42,718 nt of DNA from Roseomonas sp. (GCA_020249265.1 JADCGA010000036.1:1-42718); one strand, 5' to 3'; numbered from the stretch's first letter, positions 1-8,305 are shown. Notes: a model not told the origin generated them from the sequence alone. Numbers and translations: made by a program.

Positions 1-201
1 GGCGATCAGCATGATGCCTTCTCTATCGCCGCCTGGCTTTCCCAAGCAAACCGGGACGGCAGCCTTGCAGGCTTTCTGCAACCAGACCTGGCACCGCAGG
101 AAAAGGTCATTGCGCAGGTGGAGGGATGGATTTTAGGTGTTGGTAGCTCTTCCGCTGAGTGGAGCAACTTGGCCACTGCGGAGGTTAAGGGCCATGCCTG
201 A
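1..201 (+). CDS. C-terminal fragment of an uncharacterised protein
   Basis: The reading frame is open from the first base to a TGA at 199-201, giving about 66 residues with no start inside the window. The fragment opens GDQHDAFSIAAWL and has EGWILGV about two thirds along. A DQHDA motif followed by a helix and a late EGWILGV is a pattern I associate with C-termini of DUF429-like predicted nucleases, but this is recalled resemblance only. The opposite strand is also open here (6-458), but its translation is low-complexity and matches nothing I know. The next gene starts 72 bases downstream on the same strand. Confidence 0.5.
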   Translation, partial: GDQHDAFSIAAWLSQANRDGSLAGFLQPDLAPQEKVIAQVEGWILGVGSSSAEWSNLATAEVKGHA

Positions 202-273
202 AGCGCTGGGCATCGCTTGATCGGATAAGCCGGCGCCGATAGCCTTTCCTTAAAACCATGAAGGTTGGGGGAA

Positions 274-1272
274 ATGGGCATGGCACTTTCTGAAGCAATC
301 AATGGCGCAGCGGTCACCCGGCGTGCAGTAGTGGCAGGCATTATTGCCTCGGCCTTCGCCGTGCGCGTTGCGCGCGCGGAAACCTGGCCGAGCCGGCCGG
401 TACGCATCATGGTGCCCTTTGCCGCCGGCAGCCCGCTGGACCTACCCGCCCGCGCCATCGCCGATCAGCTTACGGAAGCGCTTGGCCGGCCTGTAATCGT
501 CGAAAATCGAGGCGGCGCTGGCGGCGCCGTGGGCACGCAGGCCGTGGTCGCGGCCAATGATCCACATTTCATGATGCTGACGACTGGCGCGGTGGCTATC
601 CATCCGGCACTGGTGCGCAACCCAGTTTTCGATCCCTTTCAGGATTTGAAGCCGATTACGCTGGTGCTCGATTCTTCACTTGTGCTGGTGGTGCGGCAGG
701 AAAGCCCATTCAAGGACCTTTCGGCGCTGCTGAGCTTCGCCAAGACCAATCCCGGGCGCGTCAGCTACGGCACATCCGGAGTGGGCGCGACGACGCATTT
801 GGCGAGCGCGCTTTTCGCGCATCGTGCCGGTATTGAATTGCTGCATGTGCCGTTTCGCGGCAGCAGCCCGGCCACCGCGGCGCTTTTGGCGGGCGATATT
901 GATATGATGATCACCAGCACGAATGAGGGGATGCAGCATATCAGCGGCGGTCGCGTGCGCGCCCTTGGCGTGACCTCTGCCGGGCCGCTGCCCATGCTGC
1001 CAGGTGTGCCGCCGATTGCGGGCCTGGTGCCGGGCTATGAGGCCTCCATCTGGTACGCAATGCTCGGCCCACGGGCGATGTCAGATGCCGTAGTGGAACG
1101 CTTGGTCACTGGCATGGCGCCGCTACGTCAGGGTTCGCAATTGCAGGAAAGGCTGGCGGCAATAGGTGCGACGCTCAGGCTCGATGGCCCAGGGCCGCTC
1201 GCTGAACGGCTGCGCCAGGAAGTGCCGCAATGGCGCGAATTGGGGCAGGCGAGCGGGCTTGTGCCGGATTGA
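274..1272 (+). CDS. Bug/TctC-family periplasmic substrate-binding protein
   Basis: This encodes about 332 residues, the usual length for Bug receptors of tripartite tricarboxylate transport. An Ala-rich hydrophobic segment ends at ARA-ETWPSRPVRI, a signal peptide followed by the family's typical mature start. Family blocks seen are VPFAAGSPLDLPAR, IVENRGGAGGAVGTQ, YGTSGVGATTHLAS and VPFRGSSPATAALLAGDID. ATG at 274 was chosen because a purine-rich stretch (261-273) precedes it; TTG 265 and ATG 280 are also in frame. No TctA/TctB membrane genes are nearby, which is normal for orphan Bug proteins in this class. The ligand is probably an organic acid anion but cannot be read from the sequence. 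Confidence 0.88.
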   Translation: MGMALSEAINGAAVTRRAVVAGIIASAFAVRVARAETWPSRPVRIMVPFAAGSPLDLPARAIADQLTEALGRPVIVENRGGAGGAVGTQAVVAANDPHFMMLTTGAVAIHPALVRNPVFDPFQDLKPITLVLDSSLVLVVRQESPFKDLSALLSFAKTNPGRVSYGTSGVGATTHLASALFAHRAGIELLHVPFRGSSPATAALLAGDIDMMITSTNEGMQHISGGRVRALGVTSAGPLPMLPGVPPIAGLVPGYEASIWYAMLGPRAMSDAVVERLVTGMAPLRQGSQLQERLAAIGATLRLDGPGPLAERLRQEVPQWRELGQASGLVPD

Positions 1273-1762
1273 GGGGGGTGAGGCGGATAAAGTTCTATGA
1301 ATCAATATCTTGACCAATGACCGGGGCGGGCACCCTCATGATCCTTCATCCATTTTCCCGCCTCATTGCCGCTTGCCCCTCCAGTCCATTTCCCAACCAA
1401 GCCGCACCGCAGCATAGCTAAAACTATTTCAGACCAAAGCGTTAAACCTTGTTGAAAAAATCGGCCTACCCTCAAGCTTTGGAGAGAATTCGCCGAGCCG
1501 GATAAAAAACGGCCGAAACATTCCGTTTGCGCACCATAAAGGTCGCCAGAAAAAGCTTTGTTTTCAAGGAGGTTCAGGTGGTCGCCAGGGGCGCTAACCC
1601 TGTTCGGCTAGGTGGCGACTGGAGCAGCAGTGGCGACCAAAAAGGCGAAACTCTCTGGGGGGAGGGGCCCTCGGACGCCAGTTTGGCTTTAACCGTCATA
1701 CCGAGGCAACCTCAGTTGACCGCAAACAGCCATGGAAATCTGGCGCAGCATGGGTTATGTAT
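1273..1762. other. Gene-poor gap, nothing recognised
   Basis: About 490 bases lie between the Bug receptor and the antitoxin promoter. A frame opening at 1527 runs through the region, but its translation matches nothing I know and continues out of frame into the antitoxin gene, so I treat it as chance. The stretch around 1410-1530 is more AT-rich than its surroundings. I see no tRNA, convincing terminator or transposase remnant. Confidence 0.4.
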
Positions 1763-1772
1763 ATTACGTAAT
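1763..1772. promoter_or_regulatory. Candidate toxin-antitoxin autoregulatory operator
   Basis: ATTACGTAAT is a perfect 10-base palindrome in an AT-rich patch directly before the antitoxin ribosome-binding site (GGAGG, 1777-1781). Phd/YefM-type antitoxins commonly bind palindromes at their own promoter, so position and symmetry fit an operator. A TATAT-like -10 element overlaps it. No binding evidence is available. Confidence 0.45.
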
Positions 1773-1788
1773 TTGCGGAGGTCTTCCC

Positions 1789-2055
1789 ATGTCCGAGCCC
1801 ATGCTCAAAGTCGGCGCTGCAGAAGCCCAGCGAAATTTCGGCCTCTACCAGGACAAGGCCTTGGTCCAACCTGTTGCTATCACTCGCAATGGCCGGCCAC
1901 GGACGGTCATGATCTCCATCGAGGAATATGAGCGCCTAAAGCGCCGGGACCGCCAGGTAATGCGGAGTGAAGACATGCCGCAGGACCTCGCCGACGCTAT
2001 CCTTCACGCTGAACCATCAGAGGAAAGCAAGCGCTACGATCATGAAGTCCGCTAG
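1789..2055 (+). CDS. Phd/YefM-type antitoxin of a type II toxin-antitoxin pair
   Basis: This is an 88-residue protein. The N-terminal part reads VGAAEAQRNFG, then VAITRNGRPRTVMISIEEYERLKRRD, which is the hallmark of Phd/YefM antitoxins: a small DNA-binding domain whose strand-turn-helix ends in a Tyr-rich helix. The acidic tail (EDMPQDLADAILHAEPSEES) would be the toxin-neutralising segment. ATG 1789 is preceded by GGAGG at 8 bases; a longer frame from 1732 lacks a ribosome-binding site and crosses the palindromic operator. The downstream toxin frame overlaps its end by 14 bases, so the two are translationally coupled. The antitoxin appears intact although its partner is broken. Confidence 0.85.
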   Translation: MSEPMLKVGAAEAQRNFGLYQDKALVQPVAITRNGRPRTVMISIEEYERLKRRDRQVMRSEDMPQDLADAILHAEPSEESKRYDHEVR

Positions 2056-2485
2056 GCCGGTGCTTCCGGCTGTCGGCGATGTCATCCGCTACGCCTATCT
2101 TTGGAGTCATGAGAGTGGGGCCGGGCGCGAGGAAGGTACCAAGGATCGTCCTGCCGCTATTGTTGCGCTGCTGCGCGGGGATGATGGTCGTGACGAAGTT
2201 GTGGTTTTCCCGATCACCTCCTCGCCCGCGACTGACGCTGCTGCCGGTGTCGAGATACCGGCGGCGACACGCAATAGGCTTTGACTACAGGATGGACCCT
2301 GTTGGGTGATCGTGACTGAGGTGAACATCTTTGTCTGGCCTGGCCCGGATCTGCGCCGTCCCAAGAACGCGAATGATGGCTTCGTTTACGGTAGTCTGCC
2401 GCATGCGCTGATGCTGAGAATCAAGCAATGCTTCGCCGCGTGGCGCGCGCGTGGGCGTGTTCGCGCAATCCGGCGTAGTGAGTAG
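2042..2485 (+). pseudogene. PemK/MazF-like toxin gene interrupted by an in-frame TGA
   Basis: From ATG 2042 the frame reads VGDVIRYAYLWSHE, then KDRPAAIVALL and VVVFPITSSP, then stops at TGA 2282-2284 (codon 81). The same frame resumes at once as LQDGPCWVIVTEVN, IFVWPGPDLRR and GFVYGSLPHALMLRI, ending at TAG 2483-2485. The family usually has R-L-G-L at the break, so a single GGA-to-TGA change explains it. Full length would be 147 residues, typical for PemK-like proteins that start with GDV and later carry T-E-x-N-x-F-V-W-P-G-P. The truncated product would lack the C-terminal strands and is probably inactive. Reading it as two compensating frameshifts is possible but less economical. Confidence 0.85.
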
Positions 2486-2699
2486 GGCCCTTTTCATTGA
2501 GACGCCCCTAGATGGTTCTCCGAGACAATGGAATGCGCAACTCTGGAATTGATGAACTAGCTCAGTAGCCGGCGCTCGGCGCAGCGATTGGGTAGGTCTC
2601 ATGCGCTGAATTGGGCGCGCGCCACTATGCGTCATTGGGTCAATCGGTGGGATGGCAGCATAACTCAAATGCAGCAGCCGCCTACAAACCCAGAGAAAA

Positions 2700-3077
2700 T
2701 CATCCCATGCGCCGCGCGCGCCCTTTTATCTTCGCAAGCCCTGCGGCCATCAGTTCTACCTCCGGCCGCATGCCAAGCTCTTCGGCGATGTCAGCCGCCT
2801 GCCGGTAATGTGATCCTGCCTCGCGCGGTGCTTCCGCCAAAAGTACGTCGCCCAAAACGCGCCCCGCCGCCAAGGCTTCCCCCGAAAGGCCCAGATGGTG
2901 CGTTGCCTCCGCGAGGCGCAGATAGGTATTGTCCTCGGCGGAATGATGCTTGCGCACGACACGGTGAGAATCGCGATCAGCTTTTCGGCTGGTATCCGGG
3001 CCGTGAGGTTCGAGGAATTCTGGCTCATCCTCACTCTGCTTGGGGTTACAATGAGCCAGAAATCCTCCGTACCTCAA
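2700..3077 (-). pseudogene. Remnant of a TPR-containing protein (adenylate-cyclase-type tail)
   Basis: The frame encodes up to 125 residues, but only the C-terminal two thirds look like protein. It has alternating helices with YLRLAEATHHLGL, AGRVLGDVLL and YRQAADIAEELGMRPEVE. The phrase A-x-x-I-A-E-E-L-G-M-R-P is characteristic of TPR tails on class III adenylate-cyclase/ATPase regulators. The first 45 residues are low complexity and lack a plausible start, so this reads as a 3' fragment of a larger, lost gene. It lies 42 bases beyond the 3' end of phnE, in the same orientation. Function is unlikely. Confidence 0.4.
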
Positions 3078-3119
3078 ACCATCAGTTTGGTCCCATAGGC
3101 GCCGACGGCGGACACGGTC

Positions 3120-3920
3120 TTACTTCAACCGCTTCCTCAGTGCTGCACCCAAGCTATCCACCACCACGACACAGGCGAGGATCGTGATAAGAATCGCAGC
3201 CACTTGATCGTAGGAGATCAGGCGCAGGGCAGCGATCAATTCAAAGCCAATGCCGCCAGCGCCAACAATGCCAAGGACAGTTGATGCACGGAAATGATAT
3301 TCCCAGCGGTAAATCGTGATATCCGCCATTTGCGGCAGAACCTGCGGCAAAACAGCATGGGTGATCACCTGAATGCGGGTCGCCCCAGCAGCCCGCGCGG
3401 CTTCCAAGGGGCGGGGGTCCACATGTTCAATCGCCTCGGCATAGAATTTTCCCACCATGCCGACAGAATGCAAGGCCAGCGCAAGCACACCAGGCAAGGC
3501 GCCAAAGCCAACGGCCGCGACAAAGATGATACCCAGGATCAGTTCAGGCACGGAACGCAAGAAGGAAAGCAGAAGCCGCGCGACATAGCCCAAGGCTGGA
3601 AAAGGCGTGGTATTCGGTGCGGCAAGCAAGGCCAGTGGCAAGGATAGAATCACGGCCAGGATTGTGCCCGCGATGGACATCGCAAGTGTATCCAATAAGG
3701 GGCGCAGCCAATGCTGCCAGCGCGAAAAATCAGGCGGGATCATTTCCGAAAATAGCTGCGCCAGTGCCGGGATACCTTCAGCAAAGCGTGCCGCATCGAA
3801 GAAGCCCGTAATGGTCAGGGCTGCCGCGCAAACTACCAACAGGCACGCCACCAGCAATGCCTGGCGCATGCCTGCCTTTCGGTCAGCCGCGAGGATATGA
3901 TCCTGCGTCGTAGTCGACAT
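3120..3920 (-). CDS. phnE: Phosphonate/phosphite ABC transporter permease
   Basis: This 266-residue inner-membrane permease has a first helix at about residues 18-40 and further helices across the protein. The EAA cytoplasmic loop reads EAARAAGATRIQVITHAVLPQ (about 172-192). The C-terminal block LGIVGAGGIGFEL is diagnostic of PhnE. It would form the channel of the importer with PhnC and PhnD. Its ATG shares one base with the phnD stop (TGATG), so it is the last gene of a phnC-phnD-phnE operon. The substrate is probably phosphite, because ptxD lies divergently beside phnC; phosphonates are the alternative. A decayed copy of this gene's 3' end lies near 18.8 kb. Confidence 0.92.
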   Translation of the reverse strand: MSTTTQDHILAADRKAGMRQALLVACLLVVCAAALTITGFFDAARFAEGIPALAQLFSEMIPPDFSRWQHWLRPLLDTLAMSIAGTILAVILSLPLALLAAPNTTPFPALGYVARLLLSFLRSVPELILGIIFVAAVGFGALPGVLALALHSVGMVGKFYAEAIEHVDPRPLEAARAAGATRIQVITHAVLPQVLPQMADITIYRWEYHFRASTVLGIVGAGGIGFELIAALRLISYDQVAAILITILACVVVVDSLGAALRKRLK

Positions 3921-4777
3921 CAGCTCATGCGGCTCAGATCAAGATTGAGGATGCGTGCCGTCTCGCGCAGTACGTCATAGGCGGCGTCAGTGGTTGGCGC
4001 AAAGCCTTCCACGCGGAAATTGCGGAGCAACTCGGGATTATTCAGGTTGAGAAAGGCATCGCGAATGGCTTGCTTTAGCGTGGGCGCCAGATCGCCCTGC
4101 ATCACCATGGGATAATTCGGAATAGGATCAGAAAAGGCAACATCCACCAAACGATCACGGCGGATGATGTTGCGCGCAAGGAGAGAATGGAAGATCGGCT
4201 CGGAAAGGGCGCCGGCCGGCGCGCGCCCTGCTTCGACCGTACGCGCAACGGCGTCATGCGTACCGACATGCACCACACGGAAATCCCGCTCTCCAGCAAG
4301 CCCGGTGCGTCGCAGGATGGTCGCGCGTGGCACAAGGTGTGAGGATGTTGATGCCTGATCACCGAATGCAACCGGATGGCCGCGCACGTCTTCAAGCTTC
4401 TGCACGGGCCCGCCGGCTGTCGCGATGATGATGGAACGATAGGTGGGGGAACCGCGTTCCACGCCAACGGCGAAGGGCTCTATACCCTCGGCCCGTGATT
4501 TGGCCAGCACATAGGAAAACGGCCCGAAGTAAGCGATTTCGATACGGCCAAAGCGCATCGCCTCGATCATTGAAGAATAATCGGTGGTGACGAGAACCTG
4601 CACATCGCGGCCAAGACTCTGGGACAAATGTGCGCGCAAAGGCTGGGCGTTCTGGACGATGGTCGACGCATTCTCATCTGGCAACAATGCCAGGCGCAAG
4701 CGGGCAGGATCGCGGGTTTGGGCCTGCGCCAGGGCAGGCAATAACAGCGGTGTTGCAAGGAATGCGCGGCGCTTCAT
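3920..4777 (-). CDS. phnD: Phosphonate/phosphite ABC transporter periplasmic binding protein
   Basis: This encodes 285 residues starting [19 protein letters not shown], an export signal with a cleavage site near AQAQ. The mature protein has PhnD-family blocks: LRLALLPDENAST, TTDYSSMIEAMRFGRIEIAYFGP, PTYRSIIIA and STSSHLVPRA. The YFGP and STSSH segments line the oxyanion pocket in PhnD/PtxB-type proteins. The start overlaps the phnC stop by four bases (ATGA) and its own stop overlaps phnE. The adjacent ptxD suggests that this is a PtxB-like phosphite binder. The sequence alone does not separate phosphite from small alkylphosphonates. Confidence 0.92.
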   Translation of the reverse strand: MKRRAFLATPLLLPALAQAQTRDPARLRLALLPDENASTIVQNAQPLRAHLSQSLGRDVQVLVTTDYSSMIEAMRFGRIEIAYFGPFSYVLAKSRAEGIEPFAVGVERGSPTYRSIIIATAGGPVQKLEDVRGHPVAFGDQASTSSHLVPRATILRRTGLAGERDFRVVHVGTHDAVARTVEAGRAPAGALSEPIFHSLLARNIIRRDRLVDVAFSDPIPNYPMVMQGDLAPTLKQAIRDAFLNLNNPELLRNFRVEGFAPTTDAAYDVLRETARILNLDLSRMS

Positions 4778-5589
4778 GGGGTCATCTCCAGTTCGTATGC
4801 AGCAGAAGGGTTTTTTTGTGGGATGGAGGTGCCGTCATAAATACGGCGAATGGCGTCCTCACCAAGCCTGTCGGGTGGTCCGTCAAAAACGACATGACCG
4901 CCATTGATGCCGATGATGCGATCAGCGAATTGGCGGGCAAGTTCCACTTGGTGCAGAGAAATAATCGCGCTCAACCCATCCTGCCGACAAATCCCATGCA
5001 ACAATGCCAACACACGTTCTGCGGTGGCAGGATCAAGAGAGGCAACAGGTTCATCCGCAAGGATCAGGTTGGGCGCTTGGGCTAGGGCGCGCGCAATGCC
5101 AACACGCTGCTGCTGCCCGCCGGAGAGTTGATCGGCCCGCCGCAAAGCATAGTCAAGCAAGCCAACGCGATCCAAGGCTTCCAAGGCCATGCGCTTCTCA
5201 TCTACCGATAATGGTAACAGGCTACGCAATGTTGAATGGTGACCTAGCCGGCCCATGAGAACATTCGCGAGTGCGGTCAGGCGCCCGATCAACTGATGTT
5301 GCTGGAAAATCATACCAGTTTTGCGCCGGTGTTCCCGCCATTGGCGCGCATTTCGCAACACGCCTAAATGCGCGGATGCCACCTGCCCCTGGCTGAGTGG
5401 GACAATACCATTCAAACTGCGCAGCAGCGTAGATTTACCCGCGCCTGAAGGTCCAAGCAAAATCGTAAAGACGCCTTCGGCAAACTCCAAACTGGTTGGC
5501 TGCAACGCAACGGTCCCATTCGGATAGGTCACGCCGGCATCAAAAAGACGCAAAACAGCCATTCCTGACTTTTGAGTTCTAGGGTGCAA
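4774..5589 (-). CDS. phnC: Phosphonate/phosphite ABC transporter ATP-binding protein
   Basis: This is the cytoplasmic ATPase of the importer. Walker A is GPSGAGKS (about 46-53), the signature LSGGQ lies at about 155-159 and Walker B is LILADE (about 175-180). The PhnC-specific segment [23 protein letters not shown] follows the Q-loop. The 271-residue frame begins with TTG at 5589, with AAGG about nine bases upstream. An ATG at 5562 would give 262 residues, but its AGGA lies directly against the start codon, so TTG looks better. It is the first gene of the operon and diverges from ptxD across about 70 bases. I could not find a convincing Pho box in that gap. Confidence 0.9.
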   Translation of the reverse strand: MHPRTQKSGMAVLRLFDAGVTYPNGTVALQPTSLEFAEGVFTILLGPSGAGKSTLLRSLNGIVPLSQGQVASAHLGVLRNARQWREHRRKTGMIFQQHQLIGRLTALANVLMGRLGHHSTLRSLLPLSVDEKRMALEALDRVGLLDYALRRADQLSGGQQQRVGIARALAQAPNLILADEPVASLDPATAERVLALLHGICRQDGLSAIISLHQVELARQFADRIIGINGGHVVFDGPPDRLGEDAIRRIYDGTSIPQKNPSAAYELEMTP

Positions 5590-5659
5590 AGTTCCAACCT
5601 TCTGGATCGCTTTTTTTGGCGCTATACTGCCTTCTCACCGATGCTGGAGTTACATTTTG

Positions 5660-6646
5660 ATGAAACCCGCCGTTCAGCCGCGTATCCTTGTGACACAGCC
5701 GCTTCATGCAACGGTTCTTGCGCGCCTCAAAGAATTTGCTGATATTGAAATGAATGAGGGTCCAGAACCTTGGTCAGCACAGGCGTTGCGGGACCGCGCT
5801 GCAGGGGCGGATGGCTTGCTCGCCTTTATGACAGATCATGTGGATGATGATTTCCTGGCTGCCTGCCCGCGGCTGCGCATGATTGGCTGTGCACTGAAAG
5901 GTGCGGATAATTTTGACCTCGCGGCCTGTCAGCGGCGCGGCGTTACTGTCTCGGTGGTGCCTGACCTTCTCACCGTGCCAACGGCCGAGCTTGCGATTGG
6001 CTTGCTGATCGGCCTTGGGCGCCATCTTCGCGCGGGCGATGCGCTGGTGCGCAACGGTAGGTTCGGCGGTTGGCGCCCGATTCTTTACGGTGCAGGTCTG
6101 GAAGGTGCGACTATTGGGTTGCTTGGTTTTGGCCGAGTAGGGCGGGCGATTGCGACACGGTTGCAGGGCTTTGGCTGCCGCTTGATTGGTCATGATCAAG
6201 CTGCCCCAGCGCCGGATGGTGTGATGCCGATGCCGCTTGAAGCGATACTTCCCTTGGCTGACGCGCTGGTGCTTGCGCTGCCGCTGACGCCAAGCACCAA
6301 GCACATACTGGATGCCGCGCGGCTGGCTACGCTGCCGCCTCATGCGCTGGTGGTGAATGTGGCGCGCGGTTCCTTGGTGGATGAAGCAGCGGTAGCCGAC
6401 GCCCTGAACGCTGGGCGGCTAGGGGGCTTTGCAGCTGATGTCTTCGCCATGGAGGATTGGGCCTTGCCGCATCGCCCACCCGCAATCCCGCCGGCGCTTT
6501 TGGCCCATCCGCGCACCCTATTCACGCCCCATCTGGGATCGGCCGTGGCGGAAGTGCGCGAAGCGATTGAGATGTCAGCGGCAGAGTCTCTCGCTGCCTT
6601 CTTTTCTGGAAAACTGGTTCCGGGGCTTGTCGCACCAACCAAGTGA
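5660..6646 (+). CDS. ptxD: Phosphite dehydrogenase (NAD-dependent phosphonate dehydrogenase)
   Basis: PtxD oxidises phosphite to phosphate with NAD+ in the cytoplasm. The 328-residue protein shows features that separate PtxD from other D-2-hydroxyacid dehydrogenases: GCALKGADNFD (Lys80 in the substrate site), VPDLLTVPTAELAIGL, the nucleotide motif G156-F-G158-R-V-G161, and ADVFAMEDWA followed by LLAHPRTLFTPHLGSAV. The catalytic Arg236, Glu265 and His291 match Arg237, Glu266 and His292 of the Pseudomonas enzyme. Asp179 after the second strand favours NAD+ over NADP+. ATG 5660 is preceded by GGAG at 10 bases. A TATACT at 5623-5628 may be a -10 element. It is divergent from phnCDE, which probably supplies the phosphite. 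Confidence 0.93.
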   Translation: MKPAVQPRILVTQPLHATVLARLKEFADIEMNEGPEPWSAQALRDRAAGADGLLAFMTDHVDDDFLAACPRLRMIGCALKGADNFDLAACQRRGVTVSVVPDLLTVPTAELAIGLLIGLGRHLRAGDALVRNGRFGGWRPILYGAGLEGATIGLLGFGRVGRAIATRLQGFGCRLIGHDQAAPAPDGVMPMPLEAILPLADALVLALPLTPSTKHILDAARLATLPPHALVVNVARGSLVDEAAVADALNAGRLGGFAADVFAMEDWALPHRPPAIPPALLAHPRTLFTPHLGSAVAEVREAIEMSAAESLAAFFSGKLVPGLVAPTK

Positions 6647-6683
6647 CGCGGTGCTTCAAAGCCAGACAATTCCCTTTACGTTG

Positions 6684-6706
6684 TAGACACTTGCCTCAGT
6701 TGTCTA
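6684..6706. promoter_or_regulatory. Inverted repeat upstream of a small ORF, possible operator
   Basis: TAGACACTT and AGTTGTCTA form an imperfect inverted repeat (7 of 9 pairs, TAGACA/TGTCTA perfect) in the gap between ptxD and the small ORF at 6748. It lies about 40 bases before the start codon. This fits a regulator site, but no matching regulator can be named. Confidence 0.3.
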
Positions 6707-6747
6707 GCCATACTAGAGGGGGTCAGCACAGATCAAGAGGGACTTAC

Positions 6748-6981
6748 ATGTCTTCGCGTCAGCTTCGCGTCGGGCTTTTGAGTTTTGGGGCCTGGCGGTT
6801 CGAGGTTTTTGATCAAGCGGCAGGGGGCTGGAAGATTATTCTCCATCCAGCGCCCGGTTCTTCTGTTTCTCCGCAAACCCTTATCACCGACCAACCCAAT
6901 GGTCTGGCTGAACTACTCCAAAAAGCTAAGACATGGGCGATGGCAGGGAATGAGTCTGTCAGGCTGAAAGCAAGCAACTAA
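6748..6981 (+). CDS. Small hypothetical protein (77 aa)
   Basis: ATG 6748 follows AAGAGGGA at a good distance. The 77-residue product is balanced in composition: a basic N-terminus with RVGLLSFGAWRFEVFD, a short middle with GWKIILHPAP, and a C-terminal helix GLAELLQKAKTWAMAG. There is no signal peptide or membrane segment, so it is probably cytoplasmic. I do not recognise the family. It is convergent with the phosphodiesterase gene that ends at 7022 and is separated from ptxD by about 100 bases holding an inverted repeat, so it may be its own transcription unit. Confidence 0.55.
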   Translation: MSSRQLRVGLLSFGAWRFEVFDQAAGGWKIILHPAPGSSVSPQTLITDQPNGLAELLQKAKTWAMAGNESVRLKASN

Positions 6982-7021
6982 GTCACCCTGCGGGGCTTGC
7001 CGATTGCCTGACGCGGCCTTC

Positions 7022-8305
7022 CTAAGCGCCTTGTTGCAAGGCGCGCCCGTCACACCCATCCGCCGCGAGTTGAAGATGCCGCAGGATGGTTGGGGCAAGG
7101 TCTATCGGGCTTGTCGGCGCGGCGCTTTCCACAGCGGATTCAAAGCCTGCCCCATTGATCATCAGGAAGGGGCTTTGTTCAGCCATGCCCAGCCCGCCAT
7201 GCTGCCCGCAGCCCAGACGATCCGGCTTGCCCGCTGCGGGCTTGGCGGCAAAGGCAAGTCCAGCGACCCCGAATTCATTGGGCGCTGTGTCTGACGCCAT
7301 TGAAATAGCGCAGAGAAGATGATCCTGCGCTGCATGCCCAATCTCGGCGAGTGCGTCACCAGCATGCACCGAACCGACCCAGGGCTGCTTCGCCAAAAAG
7401 GCAAGCACGGCATCGGCAAGCGATGCGCGATCCGGGTGCAGATAGACCAACGCCGATGTGCCGTTGGAAACCGAAACAAGGCCTGCGTCATCAATGCCAT
7501 ACTTCAAGCCAGCTGCCGCCAATTCGGCTTCTATATCCACAACAGCCTTGACGGTTTGGTGCCCGTGATCGGAACAAGCAATCAACAGAATGTCTTCACC
7601 TGCGTCGCGGCGCGCCTCCACAGCTGCCAGAACCTCGGCAAAACGCGCATCAGCGACGGCTAGTGCCGCCATTCCCGCAGGCGAACCAAGTGGCGCAGCA
7701 TGCTGGCTTGCATCGGGTTCTCCCAGCCATAACACCGCGAGCGCGGATTCACGCCCCGCAAGGGCGCGTTCGAGAAAGGCCCGGGTCAATACTGCATCAC
7801 CGGCGGCATCATGCGTGACAGATTCGACAGCCTCGGCACCCGTCAATTTTCGCAAGCCTGGGCCATGCGACCAGGCCCGATGCAGCACCCAGCCATGGCC
7901 ATCAGGATCATGAGCGCGTGCCGCACCGGGGGAGACGTTGGAAAACAGCATCGCTTCTTGCCCGTTCTGCGCGAGCCTTTCCGACAATGTGGGCACCGCA
8001 AGGCAATAGCCACGAATGCGGCGCAAATCATCCATGAAATCGGGACGCCCGACATCATGGGGGATGAGCCTGCCATCTTCCATGAGCGCGACGCTATTTC
8101 CCGCAAGCCGGTGCCGAGCCGGCCAGCAGCCAGTGGCAAAGCAGGCAGAGACAACGCGGGTCGCCGACGGGAAAACGGATCGGTGAGCGGAAAATACGGT
8201 CGCCATCCCCGCGAAGCTCGCCAGCGCTGGCGTCGTCGCTGGCGAAATCATATCCCGCCGCAGGCCATCCAATACCACAACAACAACGCGCTTTTTCATG
8301 TCCAT
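7022..8305 (-). CDS. Alkaline-phosphatase-superfamily phosphodiesterase/pyrophosphatase
   Basis: This 427-residue protein belongs to the type I phosphodiesterase/nucleotide pyrophosphatase group. Asp13 in VVVVLDGLRRD and Thr49 in FPSATRVV fit the first metal ligand and the catalytic nucleophile. GEPDASQH, ACSDHGHQ and the late GQHGGLG supply the remaining Asp/His zinc ligands. No signal peptide is seen, so it probably acts in the cytoplasm on imported phosphodiesters. It is the last gene of a same-strand series: ABC importer, metallophosphoesterase, this gene. Context suggests it helps release phosphate from an imported glycerophospho-type compound. Phosphonoacetate hydrolase belongs to the same superfamily, but I do not recognise its specific features here. 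Confidence 0.8.
   Translation of the reverse strand: MDMKKRVVVVVLDGLRRDMISPATTPALASFAGMATVFSAHRSVFPSATRVVSACFATGCWPARHRLAGNSVALMEDGRLIPHDVGRPDFMDDLRRIRGYCLAVPTLSERLAQNGQEAMLFSNVSPGAARAHDPDGHGWVLHRAWSHGPGLRKLTGAEAVESVTHDAAGDAVLTRAFLERALAGRESALAVLWLGEPDASQHAAPLGSPAGMAALAVADARFAEVLAAVEARRDAGEDILLIACSDHGHQTVKAVVDIEAELAAAGLKYGIDDAGLVSVSNGTSALVYLHPDRASLADAVLAFLAKQPWVGSVHAGDALAEIGHAAQDHLLCAISMASDTAPNEFGVAGLAFAAKPAAGKPDRLGCGQHGGLGMAEQSPFLMINGAGFESAVESAAPTSPIDLAPTILRHLQLAADGCDGRALQQGA

Noticed and set aside
1527-1931. Open frame crossing the antitoxin promoter and start
   Set aside because: It overlaps the well-supported antitoxin in another frame, has no family resemblance and no coding-like composition.
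2282-2340. Two compensating frameshifts in the toxin gene
   Set aside because: The middle segment can be read in another frame, but the start and end frames are identical and a single GGA-to-TGA change restores a family-like R-L-G-L-Q-D-G sequence, which is simpler.
2540-2640. tRNA-like stretch with an AGCTCAGT D-loop sequence
   Set aside because: No acceptor stem, anticodon arm or TPsiC loop can be folded around it.
7022-8305. Phosphonoacetate hydrolase (phnA)
   Set aside because: Same superfamily and similar length, but the motifs I can recall for that enzyme are not evident; the general phosphodiesterase/pyrophosphatase call is safer.
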